DNA of 64,000 nt from contig QANU01006828.1 in assembly GCA_003254905.1 (NCBI GenBank), positions 406,430-470,429 on the forward strand, read 5' to 3'. Below the pieces are notes generated by a model. It had not been told where the DNA came from, did no database searches, and saw only the letters and a program-made list of their open reading frames with translations. This DNA comes from Nissolia schottii. Its lineage: Eukaryota > Streptophyta > Magnoliopsida > Fabales > Fabaceae. The position numbers were made by a program, and so were the translations under genes. Shown here one piece after another: positions 46,801 to 57,621 of this stretch. Each line of letters opens with the position of its first letter. Position 1 is the first letter of the stretch.

Positions 46801-47210
46801 GAGAAAAAGATTTTATTTTTGTAAATAGATCTGTACAATGGAGGTGTGATCCATCTCTCTAAATGTTTATATGGGCAGAACTATAAGGATTCAAAAGGGA
46901 ATGCAAGAGTAGAAACATGCTTCCACGTTCAGTTTGATAGAAGAATAAATTAAAATAATAATTATAATTTTTTTTTTGCAAGCATTGCAATTGGCTTTAG
47001 TTTGGGCGGAAAAAATTTCACTAAAAAATAACACGTTTTCTAGGCTATTTGTTAATATATATATATATATATATATATTCACACACAGTGGGTATTGGCC
47101 AATGTGCCCTCTTACATTAATTTAGGAATATATTTTTAAAAATGAAAATGAATATATCTTTAAAAGTAAAAGTGATCCACACCCTGCCGTGACACATTGT
47201 TGTACGAGAC
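43820..47210. other. Intergenic region with a direct duplication
   Basis: No supported gene in 3.4 kb. Frames near 44082-44285 and 44533-44724 lack recognisable domains. The 193-bp duplication at 45087-45636 is listed separately. A (TA)n run lies near 47052-47078 shortly before the UGT promoter. Confidence 0.45.
45087..45636. repeat. Direct repeat, two 193-bp copies 357 bp apart
   Basis: Copies lie at about 45087-45279 and 45444-45636. Both run in order through CATGCTC, TACCTCAAGTTT, TTGGTAATAAGGT and CCAAACATATAATTAATTAG to GGTTGAAATTAAGT. By eye they are around 80% identical. The sequence is non-coding. Confidence 0.8.
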
Positions 47211-47217
47211 AATAAAA

Positions 47218-47226
47218 TTATATAAA
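47218..47226 (+). promoter_or_regulatory. Probable TATA box of the UGT gene
   Basis: ATTATATAAAG occurs about 45 to 50 bases upstream of the UGT start codon, so transcription would start close to the ATG with a very short leader. Confidence 0.5.
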
Positions 47227-47269
47227 GTGCTGATGGAGGAGTGTACTCCCATGTGCTCGAATAATAGAG

Positions 47270-49186
47270 ATGGAAGAAGCAATAGTGATGTTTGCAGCTC
47301 CAGGGATAGGTCACATAGTCTCCATGGTTGAGCTTGCCAAACACCTCCTCCAACAATCCCACTTCCACATCACCATCCTCCTCACCACCGGCTTCATGGA
47401 CCATCCCTCCGTCGACGCCTACATCCGCCGCATCTCCGCCTCCCACCCTTCCATCTCCTTCCTCCGCCTCCCCCTCCTCACCCCCACCCCCACCCCCACC
47501 GTCAGCCTCGCCGCCACCGCCTTCAAATTCATCCGCGACAACTCCCCCAACGTCACCGCCGCCCTCACCCACATCTCCCAGTCCTCCACCCGCATTAAAG
47601 CCTTCGTGATAGACCTCTTCTGCACCTCCGCCATGAGCGCAGCCACCGCCATGGGAATCCCGGTGTACTACTTCTTCACATCGGGAGCCGCCGTTCTCGC
47701 GCTCTACACCTACTTCCCCACCATCCACAACAACCACATCAAGCACCAATCCTTCAAGGATCTAAAGGAGGAGCTTCGGATCCCGGGGAACGCGCCGCTG
47801 AGCGCGTGGAGGATGCCAGAGCCGGTGCTTGACAGAGAGGACCCTGCTTACTGGGACATGCTGCATTTCTGCAACCACTTGCCCAAATCGAAGGGAATCA
47901 TAGTCAACACTTTCAGCGAGCTTGAACCCAACGCCGTGAAGGCCATCGAGGAGAGTCTCTGCTTTCCCGACCCCATGCTTAGGCCCCCCGTTTACTGCAT
48001 CGGCCCCTTAATTGCTCAACCTATTCTTCACCATCAATCAGGTTTCGGCTCTCTTTTGTCGGTGTATAATTGTTATGATTTGTGTTTATAATTGTTTTAA
48101 AATTTTTGAATAATAATATATATATATTTTTTTTTTAAGTTTATGTTAATGTTTGTCTTTTTATTTAAGAGTTTGTGACTGTTACCAAATTTTGAAATGC
48201 GTTGTTGTTGTACATAATGTTTATACACATAATATTGAAATTCTATAATTGAAAACAAAGAAGTGCGAATACATTGGTGAGATGAGAGTGAAGATGGTGG
48301 AGTGAAGCTCATTCCGTGCAAATTGTGTGGGACTACTATTTTGGTCTCTTAATTATAATTTAGGCCTAAATTTAAAGGGACTGATTTGAAATCTCAACTA
48401 TTTGAAAAAGAAGTGATCGTATAATTTAGGGCAGGAATGAACTATATATTTTTGTGGAACAAACAGCTAGTTTAGTCTATAGTTTTTCTCAATTCATTGG
48501 TTGCAGAAACGGATAGTAAACATTGTTGTTTGTCATGGCTGGAGAAGCAACCAAGTAGAAGCGTGGTGTACTTGTGTTTCGGAAGCCGCGGATCGTTCTC
48601 GGTGGCACAGATGGAGGAGATCGCTGATGGGTTGGAGAAGAGTGGACACAGGTTCTTGTGGGTTCTGAAAAGGCCAACTACACCCCATGAACAAGGAACC
48701 AACAAAGATCATGACAGAGCAGGTGGTAGTGGCGTTGAATTCGACCCGAGTTCGGTGCTGCCAAGTGGGTTCATGGAGAGGACCAAAGAGAGGGGCATGG
48801 TGGTGGCGTCGTGGGCCCCTCAGGTGGAGGTGCTGAGCCGCGAATCAGTTGGCGGGTTTGTGAGCCATTGCGGGTGGAACTCAGTGCTGGAAGGCGTGGT
48901 GGCAGGGGTGCCAATGATTGCGTGGCCGCTGTACGCAGAGCAGCACGTTAACAAGAACGTGATGGTGGAAGAGATGAAGGTGGCTGTTGGGGTGGGGGAG
49001 GGAGATGATGGGTTTGTGAGTGGGGAGGAGGTGGAGAGGAGGGTGAGGGAGCTGATGGAGTCAGAGAGAGGGAAGGAGATTAGGGAGAGGAGTATGAAGA
49101 TGAGAGACATGGCATTGGCTGCTGTTGGAGAATTTGGGTCATCCTCAAGAGCACTTGCCAAGTTGCTTCAAACTTGGAGTCATTGA
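47270..49186 (+). CDS. UDP-glycosyltransferase, UGT88-like (GT1 family)
   Basis: Two exons, 47270-48041 and 48507-49186, encode 483 residues. The donor is AATCAG|GT, the acceptor is TTGCAG|AAACGG, and the split codon makes Glu 258. Plant GT1 enzymes glycosylate small acceptors such as flavonoids in the cytosol with UDP-sugars. The N-terminal FAAPGIGH places the catalytic His at 15, and VIDLFCTSA supplies the partner Asp. The 44-residue PSPG donor box spans 360-403, starts WAPQVEVLS, contains HCGWNS and ends in Gln, which usually goes with UDP-glucose. The SMVEL motif and overall pattern resemble UGT88 enzymes, several of which act on legume isoflavones or chalcones. The acceptor cannot be told from sequence. 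Exon 1 is unusually rich in C in third positions, which opens long antisense frames. A decayed copy lies at 35564-37765. Confidence 0.92.
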
Positions 49187-49628
49187 CTGGCACCAATAGG
49201 GGGATGTTCAAGTTTATTATTATGTGTTTGGTTCTGCATTTTGTAAGATTGTTACATGTCAAAATGAACATAAAAGTTATAAGTAATTTTGGCAAAATGA
49301 ATGTTATTATATTGAATTCAATTCTAGACATGTTATAGTGACTCCGAAATTGCGAATCAATACCTTTTTCCGCCTGCTCTTTTCAGATAGGAAATGGGAA
49401 TCATTGTTTACGTCTAAAATAATTGTTATCACGTTCAAATTCAAGTGATGTGAGACGTCAATTATTTATTCCACTTCCACCGAAGAATTCCTCATCTAGT
49501 TGACGGGCCTTGAAAGCAGCTAATCGGCAGAATCAACTACATATATATATCTTTGACATATGATGAAGAATGTCACGTTACAACAGACTAACGTAAAAGC
49601 CCACCTATGTATGCCTGCGCATTACATA

Positions 49629-49636
49629 NNNNNNNN
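49629..49636. other. Assembly gap (8 N)
   Basis: Eight undetermined bases sit at the edge of a TA-repeat, where assembly or gap filling commonly fails. The true length of the repeat is unknown. Confidence 0.99.
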
Positions 49637-49681
<45 letters not shown>

Positions 49682-49682
49682 A
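49637..49682. repeat. Compound (TA)n(TGTA)n microsatellite
   Basis: About eleven TA units are followed by about six TGTA units. It directly adjoins the N gap, so its left boundary is not resolved. Confidence 0.9.
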
Positions 49683-49735
49683 TTATAAAAATTTAAACAT
49701 CAGTTTGTTTTTTAAAAGAATAAGGGAATCAAATT

Positions 49736-52700
49736 TCACATGTGAGGTCCAAGAGGCATGCGATTCATTAGTTCTTGATATGAACCACTAGGGATGTTAA
49801 GGCCACGCTCAGGAGGAACAGGCTCCACATTTGGTTCTCCCTTTGGCAACATGAAACCCATCTCATTAGGGGGACGTTGTTGCGCCAAGAACGGATGAAT
49901 AGGCATGCCGGGAGGAAGCTTTGCTTGGCCAGGGCCGAATCCTGGCATCACCAGATTCGACAGCATAGGATGATTCATACCAAAGGTGAAGCTGTGGGGA
50001 GGTCCTGGTTGCTGCCTCCCAGGTAGGTTGAATGAGCCAAGGGTAGGTCTCTCGAGCCTTCCCATGCCATTGTGAACTTGAGATGGCTCAGGTCTGTGAA
50101 CATGGTTTTGCATACCTTGTCCAGGAACATTGCCAGAGGCATTATTAACATTAACATGACTGCTAGCGCGCGCAGCAGGAACATCGTGGTTATGCTTTCC
50201 CTCGTACGTGGTGATTACAGATTTAAGGTCGTGTGATGCTCTCTCAACATGCTTCCTCACCGTGCAGCCTGCATTGGTGCACTTGTAGTAACTCCTGCAG
50301 CAAAACAGAAACAAGCCATTCCCAATTCAGCTTTGCAACATAGATATATTTCTCTAGCTTCTGTTCATGCACAGATCATGCTCGTGTGCGACGAGAAGGG
50401 GGGGTAAGAGAACAACAAAACAGGTTAAGAGGAGAATGACCACCTTGGGTTGGGATTTCCTTTGACAACCTTCTGCCCATATTTACGCCACCGATAACCA
50501 TCATCGAGGATATCTACTTCACTAGTAGTTTGAACAACAACTCTAGGCTCACGAATAGCTCTAGTAGCTCCACTCAGCTCTGTTGCATACGATTCCAGTT
50601 TCCTGAGAAAATAAATAGTTTGATTTCACTATCTTAGTCAAATATTGTTTTTCTGAGGAGAGGAAAAAAAGAAGCAATGCCAAGTACCTTCTTTTAGACT
50701 CTGATTCATCTCCTTCCCCATCATAACCTAATGATACACTACCATGAGTGCCTCGGTCATCCTCATCTTCTTCATTAGAGAAAGTAGATGAGGCGTCCAC
50801 AGCATCTCCTGAATCAATTTGAGTACCATTTTGAGTCTGCATATTGGTGGAGTGGTTGCCGTAGTCGGGACCAACAGATGCTGCTGATGTTACTTCAAGA
50901 TTGTCATGCTTCCAATTTGCAGCTCCAGCTACATTTCCCTTCTGTACATTAGCCCAGCCCAGGTCACCATCACCACCACTCTGCAGTTCAACATGATCAG
51001 GAGTGTCCACTTGCATGTCAGCAGAAAGATTAACTGGCGCCATGCCTGACCGGCGATTTGGAGGAGGTTTTTGATGATTGTGTGCTCCCTTGTAGATGAT
51101 CTCCGTTATGTGGCCCTCGTGAGATCGTTCTACTTTCTTCTTAACCTGACAATTCGGATGTGTACACTTGTAGTAACTCCGTGGGTACTCGCTGCCCTTA
51201 ACTTGCTTCTGACCATATTTTCTCCAGTTATATCCATCTTCAGATGGTGCAGCACCAACACCGGCAGCCAACGAGTCTCCATTCCCTCTTTGATCTCCCT
51301 CTTCATCTGCTTGCTCGTCAGTTGGTGTAGAATGTTCAATGTTACCACCAACAGTATCAAAAGCCCTTTGATCAGCCGATAAACTTTTCATTCCATTATC
51401 TTTTTGTGGAGGTGACTCGGTAAAGTCTGCCTGAATATGGAGGCCACTTTTATTCTCATTTTGAGATTTGACTGCATTAGCACTTTGAGATTGAAAAGAA
51501 TTTTCTGACTGTACTGAAGCCTCAATACCAGGAAGGGATTGTTGAGGAACTGTAGTTGGATTTATCTGCAAACAGAAGCTAGACAAAATTACCAAAATGA
51601 CAACACAATATAGATCCAAGTATTGTTGCTGTGAGATAGCTGCCGGCTCTCTACAAATCCCATATTATGTGCTTAAGAAGATATTTGAACTTGATTCATA
51701 ACAGACTTACTTCATAACACTCAATGACTGTGAGTACATACAGTATGCCATGTTGATTAGAAAAGAAACTTACACAAAATAAAAAAGGCATCCAAACCTC
51801 TAGTGGTAAAAAAGGGACTTTCAGAATGTACTTACTTTTCTTGCACCGCCATGATAAAAAGAGGGGCCTGAATCTGTTGCAGGCTTGAAAGCAAAGGATG
51901 ATGCATACATATCATCAAAGCCATTATCTTTAAATCTTTCAGAAACATCCGATGATAATTCTGAGTAGCGGAAGTTTCCGTTTGAGATGAATGGAAACTT
52001 TCCAGTCGTTGGAGATGGTTGTGCCTGCATTTAGACAGATTCATAACTCAGAAGGATGCGAAACAATTTCAATAGAACCAGGCATCAGTTTCGTAAGGAA
52101 AAGTAACAGCAAGAAAGTTCCGGCATGCTAACAGCTACATCTAGGTTCTAATCTATTTGGCTATCAATATTCCCCCTCTTCTTTCAGAGTGAGGGAGTGC
52201 AATAGGTTTCCATTAAAATTCTACATCAAACATAAGCCACCAAAGCATAAAGGAATTTCTACACAACCGACACCATGCAGTTAAAAGCAATTTCGATAAC
52301 AAGCAAACCGCAACATAAATGCACCTCCTCGGTATTTCAGACATATAGCTTACCAGTGAATTGGCAAGGAACACCGGAGAATCTAAAAGTGTAGTAGGAC
52401 TTAGACCAGGTGGTATGGTCAAGTAAGGAGACTGAACGTCAGAGTTAAGTGAAAGGTCAGTAGATCTAATGCTTTCTGTGTTCAACCTCGGGGCATTAAA
52501 CCCTGCTCTAGCAGCCATTCTTTCAACAAGACATCCCCGTGAGCCCGACTTCTGCTCCTCAGTCGGAAAACTCGTGTCGGTCAATTGGCCACCGGAATCA
52601 CCATCTTGTGCTCTATCTTTCATGTTTCCCTTCCCTGCCTCAACAGGCTCATTAGTTCCCAAAAAGAGATCCCCGGTTCCACCACTTCCCGGAAGCTCAG

Positions 52701-52815
52701 GGATTGATCTTGTTACATTATCTTCACCTAGCATTCTAGAGAAAAAAGTTCTTGGACTCGGGCTCGGAGCACCCCAATCGCCGGGGAGGGCAACATTATC
52801 ATCAATCCCAGCCAT
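49736..52815 (-). CDS. WRKY2: Group I WRKY transcription factor, WRKY2-like
   Basis: Five minus-strand exons (52354-52815, 51836-52024, 50688-51565, 50444-50602, 49736-50294) encode 748 residues with in-frame GT-AG junctions. Two WRKY domains mark group I. The N-terminal one has WRKYGQK at 331-337 and the C-terminal one at 548-554, each with a C-X4-C...H-X-H zinc site (CTHPNC...HNH and CTNAGC...HNH). The last intron splits the Arg codon after NPNP, the conserved R-type intron of C-terminal WRKY domains. The protein binds W-box DNA in the nucleus. The N-terminal segments [14 protein letters not shown] and [12 protein letters not shown], the [21 protein letters not shown] stretch before the SKRRKL basic signal, and overall length match WRKY2, linked in Arabidopsis to seed germination and pollen or zygote development. 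The SP-rich N terminus ([20 protein letters not shown]) is a MAP-kinase-type substrate region. Confidence 0.94.
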
Positions 52816-52842
52816 TTAGACCTCAATTTTGGGATCACCAAA

Positions 52843-53352
52843 CTGCAAGACCAAATTTTCTGAACAAATCATGAGTAATGCAAAACAACAGAAACCCATA
52901 TTCAGCTCAGGAGACACAAATTGACATGCCAATCAAAAAACATAAACAAATTTGAAGAAAAAAATTATAAACAGAGACACAATTTGGTTAATCTGCTGAA
53001 AAAGGACAGCCTCGACAAAGCGAGAACATGAATCAGAGAACAATGCTTCACGGTTCCAACCATTAATTTGAAAAGGTCCCAAAATCATTGCACCAAAAAA
53101 AAAAAATCTTATGATTTACTTTTTCTCACCCCTTGCAACAAGGAAAAAAATAAAAAGTTTAAAAAAAATATATTGGGACAAAAAGGTACTAATACCGAAC
53201 ACAAAATCCGACCCCAATTCACGAAATGCAACGAACAACATTGTTTCGAAATCTTGGAAATCAGCAAAACAAACGAGGTAACAACAAAAAAGCAGAAAAA
53301 CAAGAAGAAGAAAAGATCAGAACCAGAGAGAGAAAATGGTGAATGAGTTTAC
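52843..53352 (-). other. Probable 5' UTR intron of the WRKY gene
   Basis: On the minus strand CTAG|GTAAAC suggests a donor after 53353, and GTCTTGCAG|TTTGG suggests an acceptor at 52842, some 27 bases upstream of the start codon. Leader introns are common in this WRKY group. This rests on splice-signal likeness only. Confidence 0.5.
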
Positions 53353-53353
53353 C

Positions 53354-55770
53354 TAGAAAGCGATGAATTGTTGCGAGGAAAAACTCCAACAACAACGAAA
53401 CCACACAGGAAGGAGAAGCACCAACAACAACGTTCGAACCAGAAGAATCGGATCCGATAACCCGAACCCGACCCAAAGTGTTATACGGTTTTTTTGCTCC
53501 TTCTCTCCGTTAATCGGAGAAAGTAAAAATTGATCCAACGTTGTTTCGTGTATTTTCTCACCTCAAAGCAGTTGAGTTGTTGTTGTTGTTCCCTTTCTCT
53601 CTGTGTATCAGCTCTTGTCTGTCTGTAACATCATGTCTCTTCTCTTCCTCTGTTTTGTGTTTTTCAAATGTTTATCCCAAAATGTGGAAATGAAATGATT
53701 GTGTTATTGTAGGAGGAAGGAGAATAGTTACAAAAAGGGAACCAGAGTTTTTATTTATTATTTTTATAGACTGAAATTAAAAAATTAATTACAGCGTTAT
53801 TAATTAATTAATAGATTATTATTATTCTTATTAAAGCAAAAGTAAGGAAGGACTTTGTGGGGAAGGTAGAGGAGAAAAGAGAGATGATTGAGGAATGGTG
53901 GTGGACCTCAAAAAATCAATGGAATCTTTTGATACACACATAAATCTTTTTTCCAAACACACCCTTGTTCATCTTTTGCCATTTTTTTTAAATAATAGTA
54001 ATGAAACATCTTAGTTAGTATATGTGTGTGGGGGGGGGGGGGTATAGGTTGCAATAATAGGATAGATTATGTTTGTTTTACCCATTTTTGTAATTGAAAA
54101 TTTTGTTTTAAAAATGATGCTAATTTGTAGTGTTTGTTTCCACTCCAATTTTAGGGGTTGGTACCATTTTTGTCACTTTCACTGCAATAATCACAGCTGG
54201 CCTTGTAGTCATTTGTTGTGTGAAATGAGGAACCGTGTTCTTAGATTGGAGGATCTTGGAGGAGTTCATTAATAGTGATATGATGATTTATTTAATAGAT
54301 TACACTTGTTATAGCCCTCTTAATTTTACATGACAACGCCTTATTTCATAATTACTTAAAAGATAAAAAGAAAATGGTGTAACGTCACTCAATTTTCCAT
54401 TCATTTTGCTTGTATGTGACAATGACATAAAGCAATTCAATATTCACGTTAATTTCAATGTGATACGAAGATTTTTCAACTTTACATATTTTAATAACTA
54501 GTAAAACAAAAATGAATTAATTGAAAATTTTGTAAAAAGTAGAAGCATTAATGAAAGTGTAATTGATGTAATTTACTACTACTAGTTTGAAGCTATTGTT
54601 TTAGACATGTGTAAGGGTGTGAGATGGATTGTGAAATTAAGGTGAAAAGAGCACACACACAAGATGCATGCATTGGGTGCCAAACACTTGGAACCATGAA
54701 ATGCAAATGCGGCATGTAAGTATGTAACAACAACCCCTATTCTTATTCCTTTTTGGATCTAATTTTCACGTCCCATACAGCTCGGCATGTATCAGTTAGT
54801 TTTGCACCTTGTGGTTGTCCTCCATTTTATATCAAACACTTTCCAATTTTGGCTTTGCAACAATACCAAAATGAAAAGGGGAGACAGATGTGTTCATCAT
54901 AATTCATGTATATCTGATTGGGCTTCTAACGTCATTTTTTAGTCACTATTTGGCAATGTTAGTTAGCGGCAATTACGGTTAATTGAAAAAAAAACTACTA
55001 GTTGCCATGTAGAGGCATCTCTAATCAAGTGCTCGAAGCATATGTGTACTTATAGGAAGTAAAAAACTTTTTCTATGAACTTGTAGTATTTATTTTGTAA
55101 ATGACTTAATTTCGTAATTTAGAAAATAATAAGGAGGAGCATATACGTAATTACGCATATTAATCATATGAGTCATGAAATTGCAGTCTACAACGTAGGT
55201 AAACGTCGAATAAAAAAGGACAATTATCTGGAAGAGAAGGAGAGCTAGCAAGCTAACCATCTCACTAATATTTTAGGTTTGATTAGCAAAGCTTTGATAC
55301 CGTTGGTTGTCTTTCTTGATTTAATGTATTTCTTCACTTTTTCTTTATTTTATTTTCATTAGATTGGAGTTATCTTTAAGGAAATATATCTCTTAGACAA
55401 TTGGTCCACATTGTTGTACTGAGAGGAAAACAGTTGCCCAAGACATTTCATCCATTACTTTATGAGAAATGCTTTTTATTTATGACTACTTTATGAGAAA
55501 TGGAAAATCTTTTTAGTTTGATGTGCCTAGAATTCCCCTTAATTTACTTATAAATTATTCCTAAAATTAATAATTAGTTCCAACCTTAAAATGAAGCGAA
55601 TCTTTTTTCTCTCTAAATTTTTACTCCATCCAATCCATAAATTGGTATAGTTTTGCATTAATGTATTTGTTCGATTTCATCATATATACGTTAATTTAAG
55701 AATATATTAACTTTGTTAGGCAACAATTATTCTAAGTCTTGTGAAGTATTTTAAAAAGTGAATTCTTTGA
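53354..55770. other. WRKY leader and promoter, then intergenic DNA
   Basis: The first 300 bases are likely WRKY 5' leader, including CT- and TTG-rich parts near 53570-53650. A G homopolymer of about 13 bases lies near 54030-54042. No further gene is supported up to the hAT-like element. Confidence 0.45.
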
Positions 55771-55778
55771 TACCCCTA

Positions 55779-56290
55779 AGGGTGTACACAAGTCGGGTTA
55801 AACTCGTTAGTGTTAAAGACCTGACCTGTCTTGGATGAATCGAGTCAGGTCTAGTCATTTTTGCATTTTTTTTGGTTGGATATCAACCAAACTCAACAAC
55901 CCGCTTGAGGCATGTCGGGTTAGACGGGTCTGTGGGTCACTCGTCATGATTTTTTTAAAAATAAAAATAATTTTTTAATTTAACTTATTTTTTTTAAAAT
56001 AAAAATGTTTTTTAATTAATATATATATGTATATATTATTTTTTTAATGCATAAGAAAATAAATGTAATAATAAAAAAATGCTTTTTTGTTTTTTAATAA
56101 ATATAAAATAATAATAATAATAATAATACTTAAATAATAAAAAGATAGACAAGTCAGCGGATCAAGTCAAATTGCACATGTTACATCCAACACCCGACCC
56201 TATATACACAATGGATGCTTTGAGTTTGACTCGACCCAAAGGGGGTTGGGTTGGGTCGACGGGTTGACCCAACCCATGTTTAGCCCTAGG
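55779..56290. mobile_element. Non-autonomous hAT-like element, 512 bp
   Basis: A perfect 8-bp duplication TACCCCTA flanks it (55771-55778 and 56291-56298). The left end reads AGGGTGTACACAAGTCGGGT, and the right end on the other strand reads CCTAGGGCTAAACATGGGTT. Subterminal GGGTT/AACCC and GTCGGG motifs are clustered at both ends around an AT-rich, non-coding centre. The structure resembles the element at 3732-4638, although the two are not close copies. Confidence 0.8.
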
Positions 56291-56298
56291 TACCCCTA

Positions 56299-57621
56299 AG
56301 GCATTATGCCCTCTCCCTCTAAAAAAATACAATTTAACATTATTTTAACTTAGACATTATCAAATAATCATAAAAATGTTCGTAATGAAACTTTAATTTA
56401 TGTTTAGTTACATAATTTTTTCAATTTTTATTTCCAAAAATTAAACCCCCAAATTTTTTAAAAAAATGAAAAAAAAATTATAAATTAAGGTATTATCGTA
56501 AACATTCGGATGATGGTTATTTAAAGGGAAATGGAGCATGAAGCATTTCAGGAAGGATCCAGGAAAATGGCACGCTATGTGTCAAAGAAAAGTGAATTAA
56601 CATCAACTTAATTTACTGCTAAAAATCAAGTCTATTATTCCCAACAAATGGAGCACTCTGCCACCGAGTAGAGCAGCCCCTAAGTACTGCAAATTTGCAA
56701 ATACCAAATGAAGAATTCATTTCATGCAAGTAGTTGCCGGAGGGAGCAAATGCGCTGGGATTATCATCACAGGAGCAATAGTTTGGGAAGAAGCTACCAC
56801 CAGCTGCAAGGGAGTGTTCAGATTAAAGCTTGGGATACGTATTTGTATAAGATATTAACAACTTGGTAGTTTTATTCTCCTGGTCTGTAGATATAACCAC
56901 TTGATAGTTAAACTTCACAAGTGATCAAAATCTTATTACATGAAAAGAAATTTCATATCACACCAAGCAGATGATAGAACAATGGAAGAAGAAAGGGTAA
57001 AACAACAAAGATTGGCAACAAAGCTCGGAAGGTTGGCAAGGTGACAAATAAAACTGGTTAGGAACAATCTAGCCCCATGCAAATTCCTTCTAACATTGCA
57101 ACCATATAATAATTGGAGAGAACTAGAAATAAGGTAAAATCGAAGCGGATTCCATTCATACTTACAACAGATTATAGCTTTCTGTAAACAAATAATAGCA
57201 GTTGAAACAGATGAATCAAAAACACAAGGGAGCAAAATTGTGATGGTAGCAGGAACGAACGTAAATGAAGTCATCAGCAAAAGTGAGGTTGACCATGAGA
57301 TGACAGAAGTTCACAGGAAAAAATATACATCTACCAATTTCAAGTGACTGAAAAACACAACCAGCAGAAGAAAATTAACACAAGAAACTGTCTATAACCT
57401 CAAAATTCAACCTTTAATTCAGTTCGCGATAGCGTTTGACCTCTTGGTCCCATTATCTTATATACAGCAAGCAGAACGAGAAAGAACCCTTCTCCAATTT
57501 CAGACAGGATAAGATCAATGCCACAGATTTGTCAACTTAGTCCAACATCATTCAAACTGTGTTGAGTACCATTTTGTTTTCATTTTCAAAGGGCTTTGTG
57601 TCATTATTAGAGATCCTCTTG
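56299..57621. other. Intergenic DNA and 3' flank of the BRL gene
   Basis: No gene is supported; the minus-strand frame at 56936-57280 has no recognisable domain. The last part up to 57621 is likely the 3' UTR of the receptor kinase, possibly with an intron that I cannot place. Confidence 0.45.

Larger units (their letters stand above)
49187..49735. other. Convergent 3' flanks of the UGT and WRKY genes
   Basis: The two genes converge on this 550-bp spacer, which should hold both 3' UTRs. It contains the assembly gap and a TA/TGTA microsatellite but no other feature. Confidence 0.55.

Noticed and set aside
47117..47749. Long antisense frame opposite UGT exon 1
   Set aside because: It is Gly/Glu/Val-rich low-complexity sequence caused by the C-rich third positions of the UGT gene, with no independent start context or domain.
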